Positions 11,353-28,146 are shown, counted from the stretch's first letter. The stretch is 64,000 nt of DNA from Dryas octopetala (GCA_963921425.1 OY992832.1:17210835-17274834); one strand, 5' to 3'. Numbers and translations: made by a program. Notes: generated by a model not told the origin, from the letters alone.

Positions 11353-14300
11353 TCAGCGTTCAATTAAAGGATGCTGGTTCTCTACCAGATCTATTTCAAT
11401 GTAAGTTTCTTCAGCTGCAACAGTTGAGGAGGTATGCTTGGAGTTGTCCGGGCTACGTCTCATCATCAAAATCCACGATAAGGTCTGTACAGCGTCCCTC
11501 ATAGAAGGCCTTTTTTTGGAGACATCATTGACACACTTGTAAGCAAGATCAGCAACACTAGCAAGTTCTTGCACGTTAAATTTTCCGTCAAGACGAAAAT
11601 CCACAATTTCTTCCCACCCAAGTTTTCCCTCTGTCTCCATTGCAGCCTACTCCTCACCATGAAAATCATAGAATGGAGGGTTACAGCATTATTCTTATTA
11701 TTATTTGAAATGAAGGGCATTGCTTCTCATAAAATTGTTGCAGTGTGTTGCACATGTGTGTGCATGGAGAGTGAGAGAGAGAGTTCTTACAAGTTCCACA
11801 TATTCCATGAGACCCTGCTGTGGATTCCTGCCTGTAATTAGTTCAAAGAGCAGCACTCCAAAACTATAAACATCACTTTTCTTAGTAAAGACCTTTGTGA
11901 AAACATACTCAGGATCAAGGTATCCAAAAGTTCCCCTGATTTTAGATGAACGTGATTTAGTATGATCCTGTCTTGAAAGCCCGAAATCAGAAACCTGCTC
12001 AGTAATGAAAATAATTACACATTTTTTTGTCATGAAAAACTGACCTCCGAAAATCAAATGGAGACACTACCAAAAACAGGAGAAAATGGTGCACTCAGTG
12101 AAAACAAATCTCAGTAACTGAAGTTGTCCCATTCTATTTCACATTAAAGAAGAATTTGAAATCAGGCAATCATTCCACTAGTCTACACTGTTCAAGTTAT
12201 GGTGTTCTGAGTGTTGATTCATGAAGGAATTAGACCTATTTAACAAAAGAATACAAGTAGACAACAATCCAATTTAGCAATAAATTTTCTGAAGGCTAAG
12301 TGGTATTGAACTTTTACCACATCCTTCTTATCCCAATGTGATTATACAATGTTTTAATAATAACAAGAAAAAAAGAGTCACATACCCTAGCCCTCATTGA
12401 CCGGTCCAACAATATGTTGGAAGACTTGATGTCGCGGTGCACAACTGGAGGAACTGCCTGTCATAAGAAGGGGAATGGAGCTGAATAACAGTTCCAAATC
12501 AGTTTTATTAACCTGGAACCTAATATGAAAGCATACCCCATAATGCAGGTATTCCAATCCCCTTGCAATATCAAGAGCTATGTCAATTCTCAAATCCCAG
12601 CTCAATGGCATATGATCACCTGCACTTCCAAAGAGTCTAAGAAATGTGCACTATATAGGAATGGAATATAATCAGATAGAATTGGTTGACTATTTCCCAC
12701 AACAAAAATAAAAATTGTCCTTTTATCATCCATAAAACTGAACTTGACTATAAGCTTTTGTATTAGGTGAATATCACAATGATCTCAGTCTCAGGCTTAT
12801 CATGTGCTACATTGCTACTATGAATTCAAGTTATTGGAAGCTTCATGAGAAAGAGAAGGGGGCAAACCCCAATAAACGTGCAGACAAATATGCATAACCT
12901 TTGAACAACAGAAAGAGAAATGCTAGAAATTTAATCAGCAACTACAACTCTAAGGAGAAATTGGTACATGTCACAGTGGAAGCTAAGCTACTCTTATGAA
13001 GATCCTCGCTTACAAAACCTTAGAAACTCTAAATGGAAACTTCCTATTCGTTTCTTGTGATTATTTGTCTTGTTAGGCTTAGTTTGTTCTGTTTGTACTT
13101 TATCTGTACCTTTTGGTTGAATAAATTTTCACTCGACCAAAAAACAACCCCTTTCGAACAACAATGGGAATCGATTAAAGCTCAGTAGGACATTAAGTAG
13201 GCACACTTTCACTTAATGAATCTTGAATTTAATTGCTTTGGTAATGATCCAAACTTCAAAGATTACTTTAAGACTTAAAGAGGCTCTAAACCATATGATG
13301 TGTAGTTATTCATGTTAAAAAACAAACTGTTGCATTATGAATGAAAAATGTAGAGAGTTATGAGGTTTGTTACCATGTAAATGAGAAGCAAGACAGCCGT
13401 TGCTCATGTACTTATAAAGAAGCATATGTTGCTCCATTTCTGCAATATATCCCACCAAGTTCACAAGGTTCTTGTGGTGTAATCTTCCAAGTAAGAGAAC
13501 CTGAAAACAAAGAACAAGAAAAAACAAAAAGAAAACCCATTAATATACACATACACACCTATGTATGTGCGTAAATACATAGATAATTAGATGCAAGGCA
13601 TGTACTATGAATCTCTGATTACCTCAGCTAAAAACTCGTTTTGTCCTTGCCTGGAATTAGCACCAAGAACCTTAACAGCGAAAGTGTCACCAGTGGGCAT
13701 TTGGGCCTTGTAAACAGGCCCAAACGCTCCTTGTCCTATAGTTGTTGTAAAATTATATGTCGCACTCTGTATATCTCTGCCAAAACCCAACAGGCCCAAA
13801 ATACAAAAACACCAGTAAATGACTCTTCTCAGCAGTGCAAGAAATTTTTTAATTGATGGTACACCACGAGCTATGATAAGGACGTGGCGTTACAAATTTA
13901 CCTATATTATATAAAATGTATTCAATAAATAATACTTAAACCTTTGAATTCAGATATTGTTTTTATAATTATACATGTGGCAATCATTTATAATAATTTA
14001 TAACATCACATAAGTATGACACACTTTATTGTTACAGTAACACCACGTCATAATGTGTTATTTCCTTATAATATTATGAATTCACCCAAATTATATAACA
14101 TGTATACTGTACTTAAATCCTAAATCGAGATATTGTTTCAGAAATTGTATATGTGCTACCAATTATATTAATCTGTAACACTATATCAATATGAGTATAT
14201 TTTATTATGACGTTAACACCATGTTGAAGCTTTTTTGACGTGATATTACGAATTTACCTAAATTATATAAAAACTGTATAATCATTAATACTTAAATCCT

Positions 14301-15110
14301 AACCAGATCATTAATATAATACAATGAAACGTGTTACCATTTGTATTAATATATATGTAACAATACATTAGTATGTCACATTTCATTATGACATTAATAC
14401 CACATCATAAATTAATTTCGACATAATATTACAAATTTACTCAAATTACATAAAATATATACAATCATTAATACTTAAATCATAAACTCAGATAAATAGA
14501 TATTGTTTTAATAATTGTACATTCTTATTATTTCCATTAATTCATTATACTGCATCAATATGACACGTTTCAATGTAACGACAACACCACGTCAATGTGC
14601 GTATCCAATCCTTAATACTTAAATCCTAATGCTAGATATTATTTTGATAATAGTATCCATGTTATCATTTGTATTAATTTGTAACATCGTGTCAGTGTGG
14701 CACGTGTTACCGTCACACCCAATAATTTTTATAAGGCAACCAAATTCCATACACATACATAGATACCTGTAGGAATACTTGGGTATACCGCAAGCGGAGA
14801 CGACGCTCTTCCTCCTTAGGCCTTCGAGCCACAAGGTCATGTTGCTCCACTCGGAAGTTCGGGGCGAGTCTTGGCCGAGGTTGGAGTCCGACGCCGCCGT
14901 GCTGCTGGGGTCCACCACCGCATTCCCACCGACGGGTTCTGGAACTGTCGTTGCTTCTGCTGCTGCTGCACTCGGCTGTGAACTGCTCCTCTGTATCCGC
15001 GTACACCTTCTTCGGAATATGAGGCAGCACAGCGCTCCAACTCCGAGACACACTCCCACTGTAAATCCGATCACAGCGCCTATCACCAGTCCCCATGTCA
15101 TCACATCCAT
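11353..15110 (-). CDS. CRLK-type receptor-like protein kinase
   Basis: Membrane-anchored Ser/Thr kinase like Arabidopsis CRLK1/CRLK2, calcium/calmodulin-regulated kinases that link cold to MAP-kinase signalling. Exons in transcript order: 15110-14767, 13776-13623, 13500-13374, 12619-12537, 12457-12386, 11994-11791 and 11646-11353; 425 residues, phases consistent. Residues about 6-30 form one membrane span ([20 protein letters not shown]), with no extracellular receptor domain. The kinase domain starts near residue 120: glycine loop GQGAFG, Lys150 in FAVKVLG, HRD at 243-245, DFG at 263-265 and the LDPEY activation-segment end. All catalytic residues are present. A calmodulin-binding site cannot be judged by eye. 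Ends PLIER. Confidence 0.88.
13889..14712. repeat. Degenerate tandem repeat in CRLK intron 1
   Basis: About five diverged units of some 150-190 bp starting near 13889, 14079, 14249, 14430 and 14600. Each runs through AAATTTAC(C/T)(C/T)AAATTA, AATACTTAAATCCTAA, GATATTGTTT and ATATGACAC to ACACCACGTCA. Confidence 0.7.
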
Positions 15111-15930
15111 TGTTACTCAAAGTCTGAAAGGTTCCGAGTAGTAAAGACGGCGTGGCGATGTTGGAGTCCGACAAAGCCGACCAACTGGCTACGTCCTAGC
15201 TTCTCCTTTTAAATGGGAAAAGATGGGTGATACGGTGTCGTTTACAGCCAACTTAGGTGTGTAAATGAGTTGTTAAATAGACTCAAAATCAATGAAGATG
15301 TGATACCGATAAAAGATTAGTAGTACTATAGTCACTAATTATTCTCCTAATATTTTGGAATCTGAAATGATGTGGCATTATTTCATTTGTTTGTTAAATT
15401 TCAAATGTCTTTTAGTTATAACAAATAAAAAACTGACATGCCATGTTTTACATTAATTGAAAAACAAAAGGTGAGATAATAATTGTTAAATTGAGATAAT
15501 ATGGGATTATAATTCATACCTAATATACTAGTTGGAAAAATGGAAATACGTATTTACCACAAAATTCAGTGCCAGCGAAATTTTAGAAGTACCTAAAACT
15601 TCAAGAGAGCGTATTGGGTAGTGTTAATATATGTTTCTCTTTTTGGCTGAATGCCATTTACATGGATTTTATAAATCCATAAAATCCTGTTTGATTGAGA
15701 ATTCAGGCTTTCTGTTCTTGTATAAATTCCATTGATTGAGGAACATTCTAAAAATTTGCATATATGCAAATTGCATGGGATTATCTAAGCCTCTAGGATC
15801 GGGTTGGGCCTGCTAATGCTGTTGTTTCTTACTGTTTTTTTTTGGCTGGATTTGGATTGGACTTTTTAAGAGTGTCTAGTGAACTTTGGGTTCGCCAATA
15901 ATTTTTCCAATTATCCTTACTTCTGTTGTA
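15111..15930. other. Upstream region of CRLK and intergenic spacer
   Basis: Contains the CRLK 5' UTR and promoter. AT-rich with no gene-like frame. Confidence 0.45.
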
Positions 15931-15935
15931 ATGTC

Positions 15936-17388
15936 CAAAATTATACAAATGGTCCCCAATACTTTGACCAAAGTTTTATTTTGATTCTCAAACTTTCATA
16001 GCACTTATTTTAGTCCTTATACTTTGAGATGTGTGTTTATTAAGGACATAACATAGCCTAAACTCCGTTAAATTTATTTATAAAAGTGGTCATGGGCAAT
16101 AGTGCACTTTGGTCACATAAAAGAATCCCACTATATCAAAGTGCATGTTCTTTAAATATCTTGAAATGTTAGTATTTTGAAATATATTTTCGAACACAAA
16201 ATTTTGGAAAATGTTGAGAATTCTGGGAATATATTTTGATATGCAGCTTTTGATTTACTTAAGGGTTTTATTTTGTAATTATGGAACATGTTATTTACGC
16301 AAGTTCAAAATTATTGAAATATTTGGAAATTACTTGCAATCTTAGATTTGAATCGATGTATTTTGTACTATTTTTCATGACAAAGAAAATAAAAAACCAA
16401 TTTTGGACATAAGAACGTGCGTTTATGAAGAGCACTCTAAAGGTAGCTAATTTGTTAGCAAGTTAATATGAAACTAACTACCATGTTGGACCCATCACAC
16501 GATATAATCACATAATCTGAATCATCCATTTTTTAGGCTCCACTTCAAAGATCATCTTTGCAAAAAATTAACCAAATAGAAAATCAATTAATCGTCTAAC
16601 TATGATTAAATAAATAGACGAACATTGTTTATGATAAAAGCATATAAATGTTTTCCTAAAAGCTAAGTGTTAGATAATTTGTGTATTGATACACATAATC
16701 GCTCTATTTAAAACCACTAATCCCAACAACCTTCAATCAAAAAAGTATTGAGGACTCTATCAATTGAGTATGTAGGCTTTTTGTACTAGCTGAAGAAAAA
16801 AAAAAATTGTTTTAAGGACTTTATCAATTGAGCATGAGACCTCGAAAATTTTTCTAAATGATTTTGGGACGATGATAATTTTTGTGGATTTATGGGATTT
16901 ATTTGAGGTTAATACAATTTTTGGAGAATAATTAGAAGTTGTTAGGATTTAATTTGGATTATTGAGAACTATCTGGAGATGTTAGAATTTTGATTAAAAT
17001 TTTTGGAAGTCAAATATTGAAATTGACGTCATAGGAAATTAATACTACTAGAGAGGAGTCCGTAGAATTTTTCGGAATATTTTTCGGACTTCCAAGATAT
17101 TTTAAATGAAAATATGAAGCTAGAGGATTATAAAAAATAGAAAATAGGAAAATGCTGACGTGGATTGGTCATTTTTTATGAAAAGACGACATTGATGTGC
17201 GGTGGTAAATATGGAGAACCACATTAATCGAAAATAAACTATAAGGACCAAGTTAATATATTGGTGAAAGTTGAGGGATTATTTGTGATAAAAAGCTCTC
17301 AAAGTATGAGGACAAACATAAGTGTTATGAAGGTTTAAGAACCAAAATGAAACTTTGGTCAAAGTTTGAGTACTATTTGTGTAATTTG
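15936..17388. mobile_element. Putative 1.45-kb terminal-inverted-repeat element
   Basis: The left end (AAATTATACAAATGGTCCCC...) and the reverse complement of the right end (AAATTACACAAATAGTACTC...) align for about 100 bp, through ACTTTGACCAAAGTTT and TAGCACTTA / AACACTTAT. No transposase frame inside. No clear target duplication, so borders are approximate. The right end was copied again at about 19089-19342 by the terpene synthase duplication. Confidence 0.6.
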
Positions 17389-18074
17389 CCTCTTATTTTA
17401 TTATTATTATTATTTTTTTTTTGTATGAAGAGAGGAGAGTTGAACTTAGGATCTCTTCCAACATTGAAAAGAGAAATACAACTAGCTAAGCCAATCGCTA
17501 GTTGGGGAAATCAAATTTTATTATGGGTGTAAAGGATAATTGTCTTCGAACCCCTACTAAATTTTGTACTTCTAATGATGAATGTTTTATTTGTATGACG
17601 ATTATTGATCCATTAGATTTAGGTTTCATTTGGTTCTCGAATTTGAGAATTGTGAATGTGTATGAGATTTCACTCCCATGTTTGGTAACTAGTTAAGAGC
17701 ACTGTTAAAAATGTGTCACCTGGGTATAACCCATGAATTAAGGAGGAATTTGAAACCCTTAAGTTTGCTATTCGCATCACTTGGTTACCAAATTACTCCC
17801 ACTATACAAACCACATGAAGATTTTGCTGGTTTAACTAGGGGCCTTTAGTGCTTAGTTTTTGTTGTTTTTGGGTCTTTGGCCCCCATTCTACCCAAAAAA
17901 TACATATATACAAACCAAGTATTCGAGGGTAATAATTTATTGGTTACAAATTTACAATTCTCATTTTAACATGGATATGACATTTTTAATCGCAAACCAA
18001 GTGGAGCCTTAATGCATTTGTAAGGTTATGGACAATATATGACTATTAAAATCCCCACATAATTAAATATCCAA

Positions 18075-19088
18075 GCCAATTACAAGCCGAGTATTTGGAA
18101 ATATGATTTCCTAGAATCTCTTAACGGCAAATACCATGTGAGTTCATTGTTCTATTTCTTTGTACTAATTAATTAACTTTGTTGCCAATCTCGATTAATA
18201 TTTAACAGTACATGATTAACTGAGGGTGCTAATGCAGGGAGAGAACTCTAGAAGGCAGTCTGAGAAGCTAATAGAAGATGTGAAGGGTATGTTTGTGGAA
18301 ACAGAGGATTTAATAGCTAAGATGGAGCTGATTGACAGCATCGGAAAACTTGGCCTCACCAACCACTTTGAGAAGCAAATCAAGGAAGCTCTAGACACCA
18401 TTGCATCCACTCAAAACAATAATCTCGTCATAAGATCAGAGAATGATCTCTATGCTACTGCATTACACTTTAAGCTCCTTAGGCAGCATGGGTATAAAGT
18501 TTCACAAGGTAATATTAATGGAAAATTTAAAAATCATAGGTAGGGACAGGCCACCCTTGTATATGTATAATTATGTTCGGCCAAACTAATATCAATGAAT
18601 GGTTGAAGACCTCATTTTTATGGTTCGCTTCAGGCTCCCAAAATCTCAAAATTAGCCTGACCTCGAGGGGCTATAAGGGCTATACATTCAGCCTCCACTT
18701 CTTTTTTCTAAATTTCGCTTAGTTGAGCTCATAGGCGCTGATCATACGTTTTAGATCATTTCCATAATTCTATCTTATAAATTAATCTCTATTATTGATC
18801 AATTAAGTTTCAAACTAATGTATGGTGTGAAACACATATGTATTTGGTGGCTTCATGGCTGAAAAGGGCACATTAAAGAAAAGCACATTTGCAGATGTCA
18901 AAGGAAGAATATTCGAACTTTTGGAGGCCTCAAACTTAGCTTTAGAAGGTGAAAATATCTTAGACGTGTGGCTAAAACTTCCTCAATGGCAGCTCTTAGA
19001 GATCCAAATAATTAATTTTGATTTGGACAGAAACCTTGCCAAGCATGTGGTCCATGCTTTGGTGCTTCCATCACACCGGAGGGTGCAG
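18075..19088 (+). pseudogene. Truncated farnesene synthase pseudogene (copy A)
   Basis: Remnants of the first three exons of the gene at 20527: exon 1 tail (18075-18137, from ANYKPSIW onward), exon 2 intact (18238-18508), and the first half of exon 3 (18838-19088). The promoter, start codon and RR of RRX8W are deleted and replaced by about 45 bp of filler. The exon 3 acceptor is mutated, reading CACAT where copy B has CACAG. Exon 3 also has a 3-bp insertion, then a +2 and a +4 insertion that shift the frame for about 15 codons and restore it. It stops at the duplication join. No working enzyme is possible. Confidence 0.9.
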
Positions 19089-19824
19089 ACGTGGATTGGT
19101 CATTTTTTATAAAATATCTAACGGAAAGACGATATTGATGTATAGTGGTAAATATAGAGGATCACATTGATCGAAAATAAAATTTAAGGACCAAATTGAT
19201 ATATTGATGAAAATTGATGGATTATTTGTGATAAAAAGCTCTCAAAGTATGAGGACAAACATATATAAGTGTTATGAAGGTTTAAGAACCAAAATGAAAC
19301 TTTGGTTAAAGTTTGACTACTATTTGTGTAATTTGCCTCTTTTTTTTTTTTTTTTTTGGTATGGAGAGAGGAGAGTCAAACTTGGGACCTCTTCCAGTAT
19401 TCAAAAGAGAAATACAACTAACTAGGCCAATTTCTAGTTGGGGAAATCAAATTTTATTATGGGTGTAAAGAATAATTGTCTTTGAACCCCTACTAAATTT
19501 TGTACTTCTAATGATGAATGTTTTATTTGTATGACGATTATTGATCCATTAGATTTAGGTTTCATTTGGTTCTCGAATTTGAGAATCGTGAATTGGAATG
19601 AGATTTCACTCCCATGTTTGGTAAGCAATTAAGAACACTCTTAAAAATGTGTTACCTGTGTATGAGATACCCATAAAGAAGGAATTTGAAACCCTTAAGT
19701 TTGCTATTCTCATCACTTGGTTACCAAATTACTCCCACCACACAAACCACATGAAGATTTTGCTGGTTTAACTAGGGGACCTTAGTGCTTAGTTAGCTTT
19801 TGGGTCTTTCCCCCGTTCTACCAA

Positions 19825-19831
<7 letters not shown>

Positions 19832-19864
<33 letters not shown>
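19832..19864. repeat. (AT)n microsatellite
   Basis: Uninterrupted alternating AT in the spacer of duplication unit B, at the place where unit A has only ATACATATATACAAACC. Confidence 0.85.
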
Positions 19865-19870
<6 letters not shown>

Positions 19871-20390
19871 AGCATTCAAGGGTAATAATTTAGAGTGGTT
19901 ATATTCTTACCCTCTTGTCCTATTTTCTCACTCACTTTATTTTTACACCCCTATTAAAATTGAAAAAAATATTAACACTTTTCACACCCCTTATTATTTT
20001 TATAATACCCTTTAATATACCAACTCAAACACTCACTCAATAAACACTCTTCCCACCCACCCACCCTTCCTTTTTTAATTTTTTTTTCTTAATTTCTTTC
20101 TTCAAAAATTGCTTGACATTTCAGTGAGGACCACAATCTGCACCTGTGGTTCTTCTCGCTTCAATTTCAGATTTTCATTCTCATTTTAACATGGATATAT
20201 ATGAGATTTTTAATCGTGAACCACGTGGAGCCTTAATGCATTTGTAAGGTTATTACTTGTTATAGATTCCTCTTTGGTCTTTCTAAAAGCATTTTTGAAC
20301 TGAAATTTTTCTCCTTTTTCACGTGATAAATGTGAGAGTTACTATACATGAACATTAAAGCGCGGCCTTGTATTTGTTCACATTGTCTAG

Positions 20391-20400
20391 CTGTATAAAC
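20391..20400 (+). promoter_or_regulatory. Putative TATA box of the farnesene synthase gene
   Basis: TGTATAAAC lies about 130 bp before the start codon, a usual distance for a short 5' leader. Position-based inference only. Confidence 0.35.
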
Positions 20401-20493
20401 CATATTTTACATGAACATTTTGCTAACCCAAATTTCTATATAGCTTGTCATCAGACTCATCACCGATTCACTTGCACATTTATCACCAAGTAA

Positions 20494-23316
<2,823 letters not shown>

Positions 23317-24085
23317 TATTCTAGTACTTAAGATCAAGTGAACTAAAGTCACACTATAATAACTATTCTAGCTGTGTGTACCTGGCAAAGGTTTGTATGG
23401 GGCAGGTCCATAAATTCGACAAGTATACATGGGACAGAGTGTGCAAGTACGGGGCATAATGGCATGTGGAGTAAATTTATTGCAAGCAAGTTTTGTCGAA
23501 CCAGACTAGAGGACCATTTGACACTATTTTTAGAAATGTCAAAAGTGTTTTCAGATTAATAAAAATATTTTTAGTAGTATATGATAGAAATAAATAAGAA
23601 TGTTTATGGGTTATAAAACGCTTTTAAGTGATTTTTTGATAAGCACTTAAAATTTTTATAAAAATTTATATGTGCTTTTGAGTAGAAGTGCTTCAAGCAA
23701 ATGCGCTACTCAGCAAAAACACTTCCTAAAAAACAGTGCCAAACAAATCCTAAGTTGAAGCCAAAGCTTCGTTAACTCAAAATTACAGGTTGATGAAAGC
23801 AAGCAAATACAATGACGGGTTAGGATGTGAACTTACAATACATAATAAGAATATAGTTGTTAAAATTAATTTCGTAAAAGCTTAACCAATATTACAGAAA
23901 TCAATAAGTCAATAACAAAATTAAAACAAGAAAATTTTATTGGCCACTTAAGACCTTAAATTTTTCAGCTCTAAATTCATACAAGGCTATTTTCTTGGCC
24001 ACTTTTCAACACAAGATTTTTTAGCTCCGAAATCAGCAAGTCTAACAAAATCATACAAGACATACAAGACAATTTGCTTGGCCAC
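23317..24085. other. Spacer between farnesene synthase and Pescadillo
   Basis: 3' UTRs of the two convergent genes plus the small inverted-repeat element near 23508. The frame at 23374-23559 has no motif. Confidence 0.45.
23508..23756. repeat. Putative MITE
   Basis: The left end (GGACCATTTGACACTATTTTTAG) and the reverse complement of the right end (AGGATTTGTTTGGCACTGTTTTTTAG) match imperfectly. The interior alternates AAGTGCTTTT-like runs common in plant MITEs. No certain target duplication. Confidence 0.5.
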
Positions 24086-27000
24086 TCAACCCTCCCTTGG
24101 TTTTTGAGATTCTTTAAGTTTTCTCTTCCGTTCCTTGATAACATCAACATTTTGCTTCTTTCGTTGTTTGCCTTTCTGAAATGAAGAAACATCCAAGAAT
24201 CACATCAAGGGCAAAATATTATTGCATTTAAAAGATAGTACAAGAGGTAACTTCTGAAGTTTTGATAAAATCTACTAATCAACAACCACAAAATTCTACT
24301 GCTGTGGAACTCATAACCAAAGAACGATGAAGTATGACAAGAAAAACCAAGAAACATGATTCCCTACGCAGAAAACTTTTAAAATTTAATTGGAACTCTG
24401 ATGAAAACAATTTAATTATGCTTATATGGAAAACATGCATTAGAATTCACACAGAATTTTGGTTCAAGACGGCAATCAAAATATTCTCCAAGCTCAAAAC
24501 AAGTTCACAACCGGTTTTCAAATTGTTATATAATGCCACACTTTAGAAACCAATAAAAGTAGCATGACAGCATTGACAAATTTACCTCCATGGCTTCAAG
24601 AAGACCCCTCTTCTTACGTGACATAAGAACTTTAGACATATTTGTAATATCCTCAGCAATTTGTTCATAATCATGGTCAGGTTCTTCCCTATCCTCTGTC
24701 TCCTTGGCAGAGCTCTGATTATCTATATTCGAGACAGATGACGAATGTGGGACACCCTGAAGTTCCATATTTAATTCATCATGATACTGCTTTTCAAGAG
24801 CCATCATCTGCATCCAGTCAGAATTCAGTTAACATCAATCAAGGCCTAATGCTGAAGTCTCGGTGCACATATTAAAATCAAACAGCAGAAAAATATAACA
24901 CATCTCTACATTATGCAACATTCTTTAAAACCTGTTTACCTTTCGCTTTCTCTCTGCAGCTTCTTTTGCTTTTGCTCGGTCAATAACACCTTCAGCCAGT
25001 AAATTCTGAGGATCTTCCAAATCTTCTTTCCCCACACCTGGCAGTGGGAGGACTTCATTACTGCCAGCAGCCTTTAATCTTTTAATGGTCTCAGCATAGT
25101 CCGGAACATAATCTGCTGCCTCATTGTCAACAAATGGTGACAAGTGTGGGGGAGGATCCCTGTTAAAAGAGCAATTAAATTAACAATTTTACAAGTCATA
25201 AGATTATTACCAAATTAAGTAATAAAAAGCACAGGTAAGGAAGGGGTAAGTGAAGGTCCATCCATACATGTAACCAAGGTGTTCACATAGCAAATGAGAC
25301 TTACTAGCCATTTCATCATGGTGCAACAGAGAGGCTAGCAGCACACAGTCAAAAGCACAGACACACATACAAGGAAAACAAAGGAAAGGTCTCACAATAT
25401 TACCTTCCCACCAAATAAGCCCCAGTAGGCAAAAGGATCCGAGTATTTACACAATCATAAACCCACTGTGGTTGAACATATTCTCTGGCAAGGAGCTTAC
25501 GACCCTGCATTGGCCTGTCAACAATCTGCCAAATACACGAGCAGTCAAGCCGTCAGAATTGTTGATACTAAACATCATTTTCTTTTTCTACAGTTTGCAT
25601 GCATGTCATTCATATGTGACGTGTTTAGAGTCAACGGCTCGACCAAAAAAAAAAATATGTAACGACATTACCTGATGGGTGATGCTGTCATCATCTTCCT
25701 CAAATGGAGCCCCATCTCCTTCCCAGGAAACAATGCCACCAAAAGCAGGAATGACAAAAAGCAATGACTCTCTGTAAACCTGGACATAGAAAAGATTAGC
25801 ATATTAAAACACCAGCACAGTATTATTCCGCTGCCAATCAACAAATGAACTAAAAGAAAAAAAACAATCCATAATAATTAGGACATGAGCTTGTACTTGA
25901 TTTATTTTAAGAAAAAAGAATTGCCTCTTTATATATTCTTCTGTTCAGGCACCTTTGAGACCTCGCCCACAAAACACATTTATGAGTAAGAAAATAATTT
26001 TTCAAAAAGTTGTACTCCTAAGTTGGAATTTTAAACTTTAAGGCTCACCTCACGGTTCAAGAAAAATTTCATATCCTTGAAGAGTTTCTTACACTCCTTT
26101 GTATCTCTATCCTCTTCATCTTCACCTGGAAGATCTTCAACAAGGTGCATCAATGCACCAGGTTCATTGGAAGGGAGTTGATGCTGAAGTTGGGCAAGTC
26201 TTAGTTCAGACTCATCAACCGAAGTCCCAATCTGCTGGCTCTCAACATTCCCCGATCCAGACAAACTTGAAGCTTGAGGATCCAACACAGAGGACCGAGA
26301 GTTTGCATCAAAGTATCTTGATAGAGCATAAAGATCTGCAAAGTCGAGAAAAACTCAATCATAATCATGCATACACGCGCACACACATGGTCACAGCTCA
26401 ACATGCTAGAAACTCTAAGCGAGAAGCTAAGGACCTTGTAGCTTCTCTTAAGCAACTAGTAAAAATGCATACCTGCTGCTAAAGCTTCCAACCGAGGATC
26501 AAGAATGGGTGGATACTTCACATTTATCGAACGATATAAATGACAATTCACAAAGGAAAGAAGAGCCTGCACCATATGGGGAACAAAAATTTATTTTAAG
26601 GAAGAAAAGAACTTAAAGGATAACAGTGAAATTGTGTATGATCAAGTAATTGGTTCATTGGAACAAAAAGAGAGAAAAAACTTGGATTAAAAAGAGGAGT
26701 ACCATTTACAGCACAGAATACAGAAATTGATAAAGGCAAATTGAAATACAACAATAAAAAATGTACCTCGTAAAATTCCAAAAAGTTTAGCATGATATTG
26801 AAGTCAATATCATCAGTCAAAACTTGCTGCAAAGGGTGAGGGGTCAACCATGTGACCTTTTGCCCCTTAACCTCGGCCTGCACCGACAGAAAACAAAACC
26901 ATATAAATCCATACCAAAACAACACAAAACGCACAGTTAAAGATTTAAAGCAGTGTACAGTATGTAACTGCACCTGATAATATATGCCTTTAACAGATAC

Positions 27001-28146
27001 AAAGACTTTGCGCAGTTTATGAGTTCGAGATATGTAAGCTTGCCACTCATGACTCAACCTAGCAAGAAAGCAACACCAATTTTAAGATGACACTCCACAA
27101 AATGATGAACTCATAGAATGATCTAAACATCATTAATACTTCAAGGCTGTTTTTTTTGTTTGGCAGAATTCAAGTATCTACCTCCGACATTTATGTATGC
27201 GTTTCACTTCAATTCTTTCCTCTATAGCAGGTAAGGCTGCAAAGAGGTGAACCATCGTGAGACAGTCATCCAAATCTCTAAGTGCATCAATGAACTTTGG
27301 ATACCTGCAATTTTAAACATACCAAATAACAATAGTCAGAAACTCATCACATACAATGAGAGGCATGTAACTAATTTTAACAATAAGACAAAGTGAACAA
27401 ACCTCTGCAGAATAATTTTATCTAATTTGTAAGTGGGTCTTCTTTGCCTCAGAAGATTGGCACGATCCCGGTTCTTCTTGGCCTCGGCTTTCTTTACTTT
27501 CTTTTCATATGCCCTGATATCTCTCATGCGCTCGAGCAATGGTTCATGTTGAATGAATGAAACATCCTTTAAGTGATAATAAGTATGGTGATTTCCTTTC
27601 ACCTTTTTTTTAGGCTCCCGAGGGAATACACCCTTTAGAATACACAGTTTCCTACAATTTCCATAACCATAAAAATGAATTTTACAGTTTTTACTACATA
27701 ACACAACTTCTTTTCTTTCCCAACAAAACAGTCAAACATAATTTAACCAATATCCAGCTAAACCATCACTATGAAGCTAGAATAAACCTGAATATACAAG
27801 CCCTAATAAATGGGTATGCTGCAGAAGTTATATAAATTCATGTAAATACATAAAAATTGCAACTTTAATGAGTCTGTAGGTATGGGGAGAGACACACACA
27901 TACCTGAAAAGGGGTAGACTGACTTGAAGCTGCTTGACGGCTTGTGACCTAGTCACGTACCTCGCAGCATTTCCTTCCTTTTTCTTTCCCTGGAAATTCA
28001 AAGGAGAGAAAATTAACGGGTAAGTGCTAGAAAATGTTGATATTATATATTCGAAAAGTTTTATTTCAATATGGATATGTGTGAATTTATCGAAGACGAT
28101 GGGGAGGTGACTTGGAACTTACAGGAGGCCTGTAATGCTTCACCAT
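24086..28146 (-). CDS. PES: Pescadillo homologue (ribosome biogenesis factor)
   Basis: Nucleolar protein of the PES-BOP-WDR12 complex, needed for 27S/32S pre-rRNA processing and 60S subunit assembly. Thirteen exons in transcript order: 28146-28123, 27989-27904, 27651-27403, 27304-27182, 27058-26974, 26877-26767, 26566-26473, 26335-26049, 25779-25672, 25525-25404, 25159-24940, 24807-24586 and 24175-24086; 606 residues, phases consistent, near the Arabidopsis length. It opens [20 protein letters not shown], then the Pescadillo N-terminal domain ([18 protein letters not shown]). A BRCT domain spans about 350-440, with the conserved Trp in PQWVYDCVN. The C-terminus is charged and probably coiled coil ([12 protein letters not shown]), ending in a basic tail. 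An acidic loop ([12 protein letters not shown]) precedes the BRCT. No defects seen. Confidence 0.95.

Noticed and set aside
15936..17388. Target-site duplication for the 1.45-kb element
   Set aside because: No matching 8- or 9-mers at either plausible border, so only the inverted ends are reported.
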